NCBI RefSeq assembly: GCF_004377485.1
Contig: NZ_SNTY01000067.1
Location: 1 to 64,000, forward strand
Source of the DNA: Alkanindiges illinoisensis
GTDB lineage: Bacteria; Pseudomonadota; Gammaproteobacteria; Pseudomonadales; Moraxellaceae
DNA length: 64,000 nucleotides
Direction of reading: 5' to 3'
The position numbers were made by a program, and so were the translations under genes. Below are positions 16,788 to 25,672 of this stretch, one piece after another (the first letter of the stretch is position 1; every line of letters begins with the position of its first letter). The notes under the pieces are model-generated. The model was not told the DNA's origin. It ran no database searches and saw only the letters and a list, made by a program, of their open reading frames with translations.

Positions 16788-17657
16788 ATGATTAGCTATA
16801 TTTTTGATGGCAGTTTTGCCGGATTACTGTGCTGTATCTTTCGCGCCTATGCCTTTAAGGAAAGGCAGCGGCTTAAGGACGGTCAGCTGCGGATTTATTG
16901 TGAAAAAGACTTTCAGCCGGAACTGTTTGCACAGGGCTTAGGTGCATGGGGTTCGGATGAACAAGGCCTAAATGAGCAGGGCCTGGATGATCAAGGCAGG
17001 CTGGCCGAAGAAATTACGATTATCAGTAATGACGCCAATGCCAAACGGGTCTGGACGGCCTTGTGCCAGAAAACCAGTGGTAATTTTAGCCGGCAGTTTT
17101 ATTTTAGCTATTTGTCCGAGCAGGCCGCCACCTTTCAGCACTTGTTTGAGCTGGCCTGCTATGTGTTTGACCATCAGGATGCGGTGCATGCCAATTATGG
17201 TCATCCAGCAGTATTGGCCGTTACGCAAATGGCCAAAAGTGTGAGTCGGGAAAAACACCGGATGGAAGCCTTTGTGCGCTTTAAAAAAACCAGCGAGGGC
17301 ATTTATTTTGCCGTGATTAGCCCGGATTTTAATGTGCTGCCGTTGATTGCGCCGCATTTTAAACGCCGCTATGCCGACCAGCACTGGCTGATTTATGATG
17401 AAAAACGTCAGTATGGCCTGTTTTATGATTTAAAGCAGGTGCATGAAGTTCAGCTCTCCAGTGAAGCCAATAAATCCATGATTGAGCAGGCCCGGCTCAC
17501 CGCCAGCAGCATTACCTTAGACGCACAGGAAGCGCTGTATGACCAGCTGTGGAAGGATTATTTTAAAAGCACCAACATTGTTGAGCGCAAAAATCTGAAA
17601 CTGCATATCCAGCAGGTGCCGCGCCGTTACTGGAAATATTTGAGTGAAAAAAACTAG
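16788..17657 (+). CDS. TIGR03915-like putative DNA metabolism protein
   Basis: About 289 residues. It starts MISYIFDGSFAGLLCCIFRA, the conserved N-terminus of the partner protein of the radical SAM enzyme upstream. The ORF can begin at GTG 16770; I chose ATG 16788 because homology begins there, though neither has a good ribosome binding site. The C-terminal half (HFKRRYADQHWLIYDEKRQY) matches the DUF4130-type domain, associated with uracil-DNA-glycosylase-like proteins in other species. An odd acidic insertion (residues ~45-65, EQGLNEQGLDDQG) is rich in short Gly-Leu/Asp-Gln repeats. Confidence 0.8.
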   Translation: MISYIFDGSFAGLLCCIFRAYAFKERQRLKDGQLRIYCEKDFQPELFAQGLGAWGSDEQGLNEQGLDDQGRLAEEITIISNDANAKRVWTALCQKTSGNFSRQFYFSYLSEQAATFQHLFELACYVFDHQDAVHANYGHPAVLAVTQMAKSVSREKHRMEAFVRFKKTSEGIYFAVISPDFNVLPLIAPHFKRRYADQHWLIYDEKRQYGLFYDLKQVHEVQLSSEANKSMIEQARLTASSITLDAQEALYDQLWKDYFKSTNIVERKNLKLHIQQVPRRYWKYLSEKN

Positions 17658-17735
17658 GCACAGCGCATCAACCCATAATAAATAAACAGCCATCAATCAA
17701 TCGTGTTAAGCCAGTAAGCAGGTTTAAGCCAGTTG

Positions 17736-17752
17736 CTTAAGCAAAATTTAAG
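17736..17752 (+). promoter_or_regulatory. putative PmrA box upstream of the PAP2 gene
   Basis: CTTAAG-CAAAA-TTTAAG is a direct repeat with 11-bp periodicity, the form of PmrA/BasR binding sites. It ends 48 nt before ATG 17801. Two more TTAAG half-sites lie upstream at 17706 and 17724, but not at 11-bp spacing. The same box, at the same distance, precedes pmrC (22321-22337). Confidence 0.75.
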
Positions 17753-17800
17753 CTGGCGCTTTTACCGTTTGCATACCCCAAGAGATGGCATTAAATAGCA

Positions 17801-18538
17801 ATGGCAATCACCACAACCCAATATTCCAAAACATTCTGGCTGTTCAATGCGGCTGGATTGCTGGCCTATGCGCTGCTGCTCATCCAGTTTTTCCCGGTCA
17901 ATGGGCCGCTGGATCACTGGTTGATTGCCCCGTGGGTGGATAACACTGGCCACTTTTTTGCGCGTGACAACTGGTGGCTGACCCATATTGCCCATCATGG
18001 CGTTAAGAATGTGATTATTGGCCTCATTGTTATACTAATGATTCAGTTGATCGGCAGTTTTTACCGGATCAACTGGCATCACTATCGCTGGCCAAGCGGC
18101 TATGTACTGCTCTCTACTGCCTTAACCACCACACTGGTGGGGCTGCTAAAATCACAATCTGAACATGCCTGTCCATGGAGTCTGGTGCAAGTCCAACAGC
18201 AGCATGTGGTCTGGCTGGATCATTTGACCAAGGCGGGGCATTGCTTTCCCGGTGGCCATGCGTCTGCCGGATTTGCCCTGATTGCCCTGTTTTTTGCCTA
18301 TTGGAACCAACAGCCCAAGCGCGCAGTGTGGTATTTGCTGGCCACGTTGATTCTGGGTTTTGCCATGGGCTGGGGGCAAATGATGCGTGGCGCGCATTTT
18401 TTAAGCCATAATTTATGGACACTATGGGTAGCGTGGGCCGTAAATCTGGGCTTATGCGCTATCATTCAAATGTATGGCTGGTACGCTCAGCACAGACAGA
18501 GCGTTCAGTTAGTACGGCAGGCTCACCTTAACCATTAA
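17801..18538 (+). CDS. PAP2-family phosphatase, likely lipid-modifying
   Basis: A 245-residue inner-membrane protein with about six hydrophobic segments. PAP2 motifs are C1 KSQSEHACPW, C2 CFPGGHAS and C3 RGAHFLSHNLW, of the subfamily where the usual C3 Asp is replaced. Such enzymes dephosphorylate lipid A, undecaprenyl pyrophosphate or phosphatidylglycerol phosphate on the periplasmic face. A PmrA box upstream and its place beside pmrCAB point to lipid A remodelling, which is inference. Its 3' end overlaps the convergent pmrB 3' end by 30 bp. Confidence 0.85.
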   Translation: MAITTTQYSKTFWLFNAAGLLAYALLLIQFFPVNGPLDHWLIAPWVDNTGHFFARDNWWLTHIAHHGVKNVIIGLIVILMIQLIGSFYRINWHHYRWPSGYVLLSTALTTTLVGLLKSQSEHACPWSLVQVQQQHVVWLDHLTKAGHCFPGGHASAGFALIALFFAYWNQQPKRAVWYLLATLILGFAMGWGQMMRGAHFLSHNLWTLWVAWAVNLGLCAIIQMYGWYAQHRQSVQLVRQAHLNH

Positions 18539-19894
18539 GCCACCGAGCCGTACTGACTGGCTAAATTCCAGCGAGCCGCCCAGATGCTGTACCGCGTTTT
18601 TTACAATGGCAAGCCCCAGCCCACTACCGACAATGTCCTGATGGGTTTGCGGCAGGCGCACGAAGCGTTCAGTCAGTTTGGGATAATCGGTGGCTGCTAC
18701 GCCAGGCCCACTGTCCTCTATACTCAAATAAACCCGATGTGCATCCTGAGTTAAACAAATGGCAATTTCACCGCCTACTGGTGTGTACTTGATGGCATTG
18801 TCGATCATGTTAAACAGGATGGATTGCAGTTGTACCGGATCAGCGGCAACCTGAAGCTGCGTAATACGGCTATCCAGTCCCAGCTCAATCTGTTTTTTGC
18901 GGGCACTCAGCATTAGCTGTTCAATCACAAAATGCACCTGTACGACCAAATCTGTTAGCGGTTGCGGGCTGGCAGACTGGGTTTCCTGATGCGCCAGTGT
19001 CATCATTTGCAGCACCAGATGCTGAATGCGCTGTAAGCCCTGCGTTAAGCTGGCAAAGTTGCGATCCTGCGTTAATTCAGCCGGCAGGGTCTTTTGCAGG
19101 ACTTTAAGTTGCAGATTAAGGGCAGTAATGGGTGAGCGCAGTTCATGCGCTGCATCGGCAATAAACTGCTGCTGTTGCTGCTGTGCCTGTTCAATGCGTT
19201 GAAATAGCTGGTTAAATTCATCAATGGCAGGCTTGATTTCCAGCGGTAAATGCCGGGTGTCAATCTGGGTTAAATCACCATGATTGCGTGAGGCAATGGT
19301 GCGCTGCAGCGCATCAACTGGCTTAAACAAGCGTCGAATCAGCAAGCCCAGTCCCAGCACCAGAAAAGGCACCAGCAGCACATACGGAATCAGCATGCTC
19401 AAGGCCAGTTCCTGTGCCAGATGCCGTCGTACCTTAAGCTGCTGGCTAATCTGGATTTGCCGGTCTGGGAGCGGCAACACAAATACTTTCAGTTCCCCCC
19501 GCGATGAATGCACCTGCTGGAACTGTGGCTGGGCCATGCGGGGCAGGCGAATGCGATCCGGGTCTTCACGCAGGACCTGCTTGCGCTGGCTGGCATGGGC
19601 TGACGGATAAGTCCAGATGTCAATAAACACATCGGTTTCATCATAACGGTGGTTGGGCCGAAACGCAGAATCCAGATGGTCAATAGAGGTTTCCGCCAGA
19701 AAATATGCCATTTCCTTCATTTGCTGATCCAGAATTTCCTGGGTTTCTTCCAGTGCAATCCTGTAGGCTGAATAGCCCAGCAGCAAAAACAGCAAGACAC
19801 TAAAGGCGGTCAGGCTAAACAGCAGCTTTTGCCGCAGTGAGCGCTGCTGGGGTGACAGGATGCGAAAGGCTGGCAGCGTTAGGGGCATAAACAC
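18509..19894 (-). CDS. pmrB: sensor histidine kinase PmrB
   Basis: 461 residues: TM1 at ~24-46, a periplasmic loop to ~165, TM2 at ~166-187, HAMP, then DHp with phospho-acceptor His250 in DAAHELRSPITAL. The ATPase boxes follow: N box MIDNAIKYT, G boxes DSGPGV and GSGLGLAIV. It senses the envelope environment (Fe3+, acid, polycations in relatives) and phosphorylates PmrA. A polyglutamine run (about residues 238-243) lies just before the DHp helix. The start is 9 nt after the pmrA stop, so it is translated from the pmrCAB message. Confidence 0.92.
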   Translation of the reverse strand: MFMPLTLPAFRILSPQQRSLRQKLLFSLTAFSVLLFLLLGYSAYRIALEETQEILDQQMKEMAYFLAETSIDHLDSAFRPNHRYDETDVFIDIWTYPSAHASQRKQVLREDPDRIRLPRMAQPQFQQVHSSRGELKVFVLPLPDRQIQISQQLKVRRHLAQELALSMLIPYVLLVPFLVLGLGLLIRRLFKPVDALQRTIASRNHGDLTQIDTRHLPLEIKPAIDEFNQLFQRIEQAQQQQQQFIADAAHELRSPITALNLQLKVLQKTLPAELTQDRNFASLTQGLQRIQHLVLQMMTLAHQETQSASPQPLTDLVVQVHFVIEQLMLSARKKQIELGLDSRITQLQVAADPVQLQSILFNMIDNAIKYTPVGGEIAICLTQDAHRVYLSIEDSGPGVAATDYPKLTERFVRLPQTHQDIVGSGLGLAIVKNAVQHLGGSLEFSQSVRLGGLMVKVSLPY

Positions 19895-19903
19895 AAATCC
19901 GGC

Positions 19904-20587
19904 TTAATCAGAGGGCTGGTCAATACAATAGCCGATTCCACGTACGGTACGGATAAAATCCTTGCCCAGTTTTTGCCGCAGATGATGAATGTAGACTTCA
20001 ATGGTGTTGCTGCTCACATCACTTTGCCAGTCATACAGTTTTTGTTCCAGATGGCTTTTGGAAAAAATCTGGTGGGGATGCATCATCATGGGTTCTAAAA
20101 TGGCCCATTCCTTGTTGGACAGCTCAATTTCCTGTTCCCCTTTAAACAGGCGATGCGTAGTCGGATACAGGCGAATGCCGCCAATCTGGTAATAATCCTG
20201 CAAGGCTGCCGGACTGGTGCGCCGTAACAAGGCATGAATGCGGGCAATCAGTTCCTCAAAGTCATAGGGCTTGACCAGATAGTCGTCTGCCCCCTGATTC
20301 AGGCCGCGTACACGGTCTTTTAAGGTGTCACGTGCGGTAATGATCAGCACGGCAACCTGGCTGTCACTATTGATACTGTCATTGCGAATACGGCGCAGCA
20401 CCTCCATGCCCTCCAGCTCAGGCAGGCCCAGATCGAGCAGTACCAACTGATAATCATGCCGTGCCAGTGCATCCATGGCGGCCAGCCCGCTACGCACCCA
20501 GTCGACGCTAAATCCTTCATGCTGAAGCAGAATCTGGGTGGATTCGCCAATCATGGGGTCATCTTCAACAAACAGTAATTTAATCAT
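19904..20587 (-). CDS. pmrA: response regulator PmrA
   Basis: An OmpR-type regulator of 227 residues. The receiver has acidic pocket D9/D10, phospho-Asp D52 (LLDLGLP) and the switch Lys in DDYLVKP. The C-terminal winged helix has ELSNKEWAILEPMMMHP and SSNTIEVYIHHLRQKLG. I set the start at 20587 (MIKLLFVEDD) because the longer reading frame adds seven residues overlapping the end of pmrC, and an AGG lies upstream of 20587. Predicted targets in this window are its own operon and the PAP2 gene. Confidence 0.93.
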   Translation of the reverse strand: MIKLLFVEDDPMIGESTQILLQHEGFSVDWVRSGLAAMDALARHDYQLVLLDLGLPELEGMEVLRRIRNDSINSDSQVAVLIITARDTLKDRVRGLNQGADDYLVKPYDFEELIARIHALLRRTSPAALQDYYQIGGIRLYPTTHRLFKGEQEIELSNKEWAILEPMMMHPHQIFSKSHLEQKLYDWQSDVSSNTIEVYIHHLRQKLGKDFIRTVRGIGYCIDQPSD

Positions 20588-20595
20588 CAGCAAAC

Positions 20596-22272
20596 CTATG
20601 CGTGGCACAGTGACAGCATGTTGAACTGCGGATCAATGACCCGGGTATTAATATGTAACACAGACAGCAGGGTGGGGAACAGATTGTCCTGACTGCGCGG
20701 CAGGCCTAATTGCTGTTGCAGGCAGGGCAGCAGCGTGGGCTGTTGCTGCTGCCACGCCTTGGAAAACCACAAAATCATGGGAACATGGGTTTGCTGGCTG
20801 GGTGCCAGTACATACGGTGCGCCGTGCAGGTACAGGCCATGTTCACCAGTTGATTCGCCATGATCGGAAACATACCACATCCCGGTTTGAAAGCCGGTTT
20901 GCTGTTTTAAACGGGCAATCAGGCCAGCCAGGATGTGATCGGTATACACAATAGTATTGTCATAGCTGTTGATCAGGCTGGCATGGCTGCAATTCTGGAT
21001 GGCATTGGTATCGCAGCTTGGCACAAATTTCTGGAATGCCGCTGGATAGCGCTTGTAATAGGCTGGGCCATGGCTGCCCATCTGATGCAGCACAATCAGC
21101 TGGTTTGCTGGATGCGGCTTATTTTTCAACTGGCTAAGATAGGCATCCACACTATCCAGCAGGATATCGTCATAACACTCGCCATTATTGCACCAGCGTT
21201 GCTTGTCTGCCAATGGCAAACCAAAGCGGCTTACCCGGTCACAGGTTCGCTTGCAGCCCGAATTGTTATCAATCCAGGTCACTTCATAGCCTGCACGCTT
21301 GGCAATATCTAGCAGACCCTCGCGATGGCTGGCCAGTGAGGCATCATACTGCTGGCGCGGCATACCGGAAAACATGCAAGGCACCGATACGGCGGTTTCA
21401 GTGCCACAAGATGCCACGTTAGAAAAGTTCAGCACATCCAGCTTGGCGAGTTCTGGATTGGTGTCCCTGTGATAGCCATTTAAGCTAAAACTTTCAGCGC
21501 GTCCGGTTTCTCCAACCACCAGTACCATCAGGCGCGGCAAGTCAGTAGCGGTGCCTGTCATTGTAGTGCCTGTCATTTTGGCATCAGTGCCGTAATGCAA
21601 TAACGGCTTGTCTTCCAGCTTAAAGTAATGCTTGCCGTAACTCAGCAGCCCGCTAATACTGTTATTGGGATTGAGTTTTTCCTTTAAATTGCGGTGTTCG
21701 CGGAACATCGGCGCATACTGGCCATAATAGGTAAATACCAGCCCTGCAATAATGGCCAGTGTGGCCACGCAGGTCAGCAGTTTTTGCAACAGCACGGTTT
21801 TAATAGAAGCTTTGGGCAACCTGACCTGCCAGATCACCAGGAGGGGTAAAATAATGGTCAGCACGCTAAGCTGGGCAGCGCGCCAGGACACCAGATCCAG
21901 CATCTCATGCAGGTCGGTTTGCATCATGTTCAGGATTTGGCCCTGATTAATATCAATGCCCAGTTCCGACACAAAATAATTGCCCATGGCACTCATCACC
22001 ACCAACACACCTGCCACCCACTTGGCATTGAAGCGCCAGCTCAGCAATTGCAGCGCAAACAGGTAATAGGCAAAGATAATTAGGCCAGTTGCCAGCAGGA
22101 AAATGGCAGCCGCAAGGCCATGATAGGAGCTTAAGGCAGCAATGGCCTGATAAAACGGAATATTTACCGCACTGGCCAGCCAGAAAGCCACCATTGCATT
22201 GAATTGCAAGACGCTAAGTGCAACCGAAAGCTTGAACGTGCGGGAACGGTGATAAGGAAAATCAGCAAACAT
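20596..22272 (-). CDS. pmrC: lipid A phosphoethanolamine transferase PmrC/EptA
   Basis: A 558-residue enzyme that moves phosphoethanolamine from phosphatidylethanolamine to lipid A, lowering negative charge and polymyxin binding. About five N-terminal transmembrane helices precede a periplasmic alkaline-phosphatase-like domain. Metal and catalytic sites are visible: GETGRAESFSLNGY, CGTETAVSVPCMFS (catalytic Thr), HQMGSHGPAYYKRYP and YVSDHGESTGEHGLY. Cys pairs (SGCKRTC) match the disulfides of the family. First gene of pmrC-pmrA-pmrB, with spacings of 8 and 9 nt and a PmrA box upstream. Confidence 0.95.
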   Translation of the reverse strand: MFADFPYHRSRTFKLSVALSVLQFNAMVAFWLASAVNIPFYQAIAALSSYHGLAAAIFLLATGLIIFAYYLFALQLLSWRFNAKWVAGVLVVMSAMGNYFVSELGIDINQGQILNMMQTDLHEMLDLVSWRAAQLSVLTIILPLLVIWQVRLPKASIKTVLLQKLLTCVATLAIIAGLVFTYYGQYAPMFREHRNLKEKLNPNNSISGLLSYGKHYFKLEDKPLLHYGTDAKMTGTTMTGTATDLPRLMVLVVGETGRAESFSLNGYHRDTNPELAKLDVLNFSNVASCGTETAVSVPCMFSGMPRQQYDASLASHREGLLDIAKRAGYEVTWIDNNSGCKRTCDRVSRFGLPLADKQRWCNNGECYDDILLDSVDAYLSQLKNKPHPANQLIVLHQMGSHGPAYYKRYPAAFQKFVPSCDTNAIQNCSHASLINSYDNTIVYTDHILAGLIARLKQQTGFQTGMWYVSDHGESTGEHGLYLHGAPYVLAPSQQTHVPMILWFSKAWQQQQPTLLPCLQQQLGLPRSQDNLFPTLLSVLHINTRVIDPQFNMLSLCHA

Positions 22273-22320
22273 GGCAGGTCATTAGTGTCACGGGAATGGC
22301 CTGCACACTAAGCAGCCTAG

Positions 22321-22337
22321 CTTAAATTTAGCTTAAG
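22321..22337 (-). promoter_or_regulatory. putative PmrA box of the pmrCAB operon
   Basis: Read on the minus strand this is CTTAAG-CTAAA-TTTAAG, differing only in the spacer from the box before the PAP2 gene. It ends 48 nt before the pmrC start codon, giving autoregulation of the operon. Confidence 0.75.
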
Positions 22338-22538
22338 GAATTTTGCCCGCGTAGCCTTCAACCCAGATAATGGTCGATATCAAGCTGCAACAACGCGCAG
22401 ATTTTTTAAATGGCGTGCCTGATCATTCCATTGATGCAACGCGTTGTCATTATTTTTGCAGTAGGAAGAACAGGCCTGATTTTATACAGTGTGTGCAGCA
22501 ACCCTAAATACTTATTAGACCTGATTCTGGAGCACCGT

Positions 22539-22979
22539 ATGTTTAATCCCAATGTTTTTCTGGCAAACCTTATTCGTCAACCCGCACTGGCAACCATTAT
22601 TCAATTGCTGGCACGCCTTGCACTTGCTGCTATTTTTGTGAGTTCGGGCTGGAGTAAGCTCAGTGACTATGCAGGTACTGTGGCCTATATGGAGGCCATG
22701 CAGGTGAGTGGCAGTTTGTTACCGCTGGTAATTTTTGCTGAGCTGGGCGGTGGTCTTGCCATTTTACTGGGCTTTCAAACCCGCGTGGCTGCACTGGGTC
22801 TGGCGGTGTTTAGTATACTGACGGCCTTGCTGTTTCATGTCGGCGGCAGTGATGCTGCCCAGCAATACAACAACAGTATCCATTTTATGAAAAATATTGG
22901 GCTGGCAGGTGGTTTTCTGGCGCTGATGCTGCTGGGTGCAGGCCGCCTGAGCATTGATCATTGGCTTGAAAAAAAATAA
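22539..22979 (+). CDS. DoxX family membrane protein
   Basis: 146 residues with four hydrophobic segments and DoxX features (LAALAAIFVSSGWSKL-type N-terminus, AELGGGLAILLGFQTRVAA, NNSIHFMKNIGLAGGFLAL). The ORF opens 43 codons earlier at 22410, but ATG 22539 (MFNPNVFL) has GGAG upstream and gives the family's usual length. DoxX proteins are small inner-membrane proteins linked to redox or oxidative-stress systems; the specific role is unknown. The 266 bp between it and pmrC hold only the PmrA box and unassigned sequence. Confidence 0.8.
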   Translation: MFNPNVFLANLIRQPALATIIQLLARLALAAIFVSSGWSKLSDYAGTVAYMEAMQVSGSLLPLVIFAELGGGLAILLGFQTRVAALGLAVFSILTALLFHVGGSDAAQQYNNSIHFMKNIGLAGGFLALMLLGAGRLSIDHWLEKK

Positions 22980-23047
22980 CACCATTGATAGTAGCGAGGA
23001 TTCTGGTAATGCAGCAGGTTTGGAGTGAATAGATCAGGCCCGCTGAT

Positions 23048-23584
23048 TTAGGGTTTAGGCTGCCGTGTCCTCATGCTAAGTAACCCAACCTGATAGCCTG
23101 CCTGCCGTAATGCTCGCGTTGCTTTCATATTTAAATACAGCAAAATCAGGGTACTAATAACAGGAACAAACTGGGCAATCACACTAACAAACGTGGTGAT
23201 GCTATTAAAGCGTAAGCCACGTGCCATTAAAAAAATCCCAAAAATCGCCAGCATAAAGGCTAGGCAATACAAATACAGCACAATATCGTGTGATATTCCC
23301 GCTGTTTTGCCCAGGCTTGCTCTAAGCAGCAACAGTAGCAATTGCAGCCCAATGGCATATATCGCCAGCTTCCGGCCACGGCCTGCAAATTGAAGCTGTG
23401 CCTGTTGGGCTTCTTCACGTGCTTTGCTCAAACTTCGGGCTGCCGGGTTGGCTATTGATGCAGTAGATACAGGATTGTTAGCTTGATCTGGGGCAGGGAC
23501 AGATGCAACCGGGTTAATTGCAGCCTGCTTGTCTGTGGCGCGTTGGTTTGCAGCGCTGTTATTTACAGAATCGTCAGTTGGCAT
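23048..23584 (-). CDS. hypothetical membrane protein
   Basis: 178 residues. The first ~65 are Ala/Asn/Ser/Pro-rich and low in complexity, then comes a basic segment (GRGRK). Three or four hydrophobic segments (LAIYAIGLQLLLLLL, YLYCLAFMLAIFGIFLM and FVSVIAQFVPVISTLILLYL) precede a basic tail. Not recognised. It starts 3 nt after the stop of the preceding minus-strand gene, so the two are translationally linked. Confidence 0.65.
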   Translation of the reverse strand: MPTDDSVNNSAANQRATDKQAAINPVASVPAPDQANNPVSTASIANPAARSLSKAREEAQQAQLQFAGRGRKLAIYAIGLQLLLLLLRASLGKTAGISHDIVLYLYCLAFMLAIFGIFLMARGLRFNSITTFVSVIAQFVPVISTLILLYLNMKATRALRQAGYQVGLLSMRTRQPKP

Positions 23585-23587
23585 GCG

Positions 23588-24169
23588 TCATTCCTGCGCT
23601 GGGGCAGCCGGGCAATGCTGCGGATTAAAGGCCTCGGACAACAGCACAAACTGATTGCGGTTTTGCAAAATCAGCCGGAATGAAATGTATTTTTGCACAA
23701 AAATCTGGCGGATCTCCGGAGTATAGCTGTTGCAGATAATGTCCTGAAAATGACGTGACACATAATTGGCGGTAGTATTGCCATCGGCATACTGAAAATC
23801 GTTAAGCTGGTTATCGGTATAGGTAAAGCTGATCTGATTGTGGCCATACTTGGCAATGTCGGGCAAATCAACGTGTTTGGCATCCGTCATTTTTGCCAGT
23901 GCCTTATGCTGGTTTAAATACGCCAGAATATCCTCAAAAGAAGTAGGCAAAGCGGACGCAGGCGCGGCAGCTACATTTGGATTGCTGGCGTTGACCTTTG
24001 ATGCAACGGCGTTGTTTACAGGTTCTATCGGGACAGGAGACACAGCCTGTTTATGAGCAGAACCGGCTACTGGCCAAAATGCCTTAAGCAATGCAAAGGG
24101 AATCAAGGCAAGCACTGCTGCCAGCAGCACATAGCGCCGAACATCCATGTTCTGAACGGTTTGCAGCAT
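23588..24169 (-). CDS. hypothetical membrane-anchored protein
   Basis: 193 residues with one N-terminal transmembrane anchor (YVLLAAVLALIPFALLKAFW), a Pro/Ala/Val-rich linker to ~residue 80, and a C-terminal domain. That domain carries two Cys (DIICNSYTP and PQHCPAAP) that could form a disulfide in the periplasm. It is the first gene of a pair with the downstream multi-span protein. I do not recognise the family. Confidence 0.65.
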   Translation of the reverse strand: MLQTVQNMDVRRYVLLAAVLALIPFALLKAFWPVAGSAHKQAVSPVPIEPVNNAVASKVNASNPNVAAAPASALPTSFEDILAYLNQHKALAKMTDAKHVDLPDIAKYGHNQISFTYTDNQLNDFQYADGNTTANYVSRHFQDIICNSYTPEIRQIFVQKYISFRLILQNRNQFVLLSEAFNPQHCPAAPAQE

Positions 24170-24265
24170 AAGCAGGCTGCCCTGTAGGAAGATGGCTTAA
24201 CATGACAAAATTACCGCACGCCGTCCAGTAGGCAAGCCTTAATTTTTTAATCCATTGATTAAAAG

Positions 24266-25546
24266 CTATTTTTTGGTGGGTGTTGCACCCTGCCAGCGAC
24301 TGTCCTGCAAGCGGGCAGTTTCCTGTTCACGCGCGTTTTGTGCCGGGTTATAAAACCGCTTGCCCTGCAATTCGGGCGGTAAATAGGTTTGCGCCACAAA
24401 ATGATTGGGAAAATCATGCGCGTATTTATAACCCGCGCCATAACCCTGCTGTTTCATCATTTTGGTTGGGGCATTGCGCAAATGTAGCGGAACCGGTAAA
24501 TGTGAGGTTTTTTCAGCGGCTGCCAGCGCGGCATCAATCGCCAGATAGGTGCTATTACTTTTGGCACTGGTGGCGAGATATACTGCGGTTTGCCCCAGAA
24601 TAATCCGGCATTCGGGATAGCCAATCGCCTGCACCGCCCGGAAGCATTCACCCGCCAGCAACAGGGCATTCGGGTTGGCATTGCCAATGTCTTCACTGGC
24701 CAGAATCAGCATACGGCGTGCAATAAATACCGGATCTTCACCACCCTTAATCATGCGTGCCATCCAGTAGAGCGCAGCATCCGGGTCACTACCACGCATG
24801 GATTTAATAAACGCCGACACAATGTCATAGTGCTGCTCGCCACTTTTGTCATAGCGGGCAATATTTTGCTGGGCGCTGTTAATCACCAGATCATTGTCAA
24901 TAATAATCGGTTCAATGGCTTGCGTGCTGATCACCAGTTCCAGCAGATTCAGCAGCTTACGCGCATCCCCGGCTGCCAGTTGCAGCAGGGCATCAGTTTG
25001 CTTTAGCTCAATATTTTTTTCTTTTAAAAACGCATCCTGTGTGAGTGCCCGCTGGATCACCTGCAATTGTTCTTCAACCGTTAGCGATTCCAGCACATAG
25101 ACCTGACAGCGCGACAGCAAGGCACTGTTCACTTCAAACGACGGGTTTTCAGTAGTCGCGCCAATCAAGGTAATTTTGCCTTTTTCCACCGCCGCCAGCA
25201 GTGCATCCTGCTGCGACTTGTTAAAGCGGTGGATTTCATCAATAAACACCACAGGCGTGCTGAGTTCGCTGCCCTGACCAATTAGCTCGCGCAATTCCTT
25301 TACGCCCGTACTAATGGCCGACAGGCTAATAAATGGCCGGTCTACCGCTTCGGCCAGCAATAAAGCCAGCGTGGTTTTGCCCACCCCCGGCGGCCCCCAG
25401 AAAATCATGGACGGTAAATTGCCCTGATCAATCATCTTGCGCAAGGGCGCCTGTTCGCTCAGCAGGTGTTGCTGGCCGATCACTTCAGACAATTGGCGGG
25501 GGCGGATACGTTCGGGCAGGGGAATAGCTGGATTCATAATTGTCAT
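24266..25546 (-). CDS. rarA: replication-associated recombination protein A (AAA+ ATPase)
   Basis: A RarA/MgsA clamp-loader-like ATPase acting at stalled replication forks. Signatures are [20 protein letters not shown], Walker [10 protein letters not shown], Walker [18 protein letters not shown], sensor [19 protein letters not shown], and the C-terminal tetramerisation region with [16 protein letters not shown] set the start at 25546 ([16 protein letters not shown]); the ORF reaches back ten more codons, and 25537 is also possible. Length is about 426 residues, normal. Confidence 0.93.
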   Translation of the reverse strand: MTIMNPAIPLPERIRPRQLSEVIGQQHLLSEQAPLRKMIDQGNLPSMIFWGPPGVGKTTLALLLAEAVDRPFISLSAISTGVKELRELIGQGSELSTPVVFIDEIHRFNKSQQDALLAAVEKGKITLIGATTENPSFEVNSALLSRCQVYVLESLTVEEQLQVIQRALTQDAFLKEKNIELKQTDALLQLAAGDARKLLNLLELVISTQAIEPIIIDNDLVINSAQQNIARYDKSGEQHYDIVSAFIKSMRGSDPDAALYWMARMIKGGEDPVFIARRMLILASEDIGNANPNALLLAGECFRAVQAIGYPECRIILGQTAVYLATSAKSNSTYLAIDAALAAAEKTSHLPVPLHLRNAPTKMMKQQGYGAGYKYAHDFPNHFVAQTYLPPELQGKRFYNPAQNAREQETARLQDSRWQGATPTKK

Positions 25547-25672
25547 TTGAATGAATTTATAGTCAATCATAACCAATTTTAAAGGGCTGTCAGTGATTGC
25601 CTGCTAGAAATGATGATGAGTTGCGTAGAGTTTAAGTATCTGGTTTTAAAAAGAACTAAAGGATACATGCCT

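Noticed and set aside
19150-19200. Short tandem CTG/TGC repeat in pmrB
   Set aside because: It encodes a Gln run before the DHp helix of PmrB and is explained by coding sequence, not a separate repeat element.
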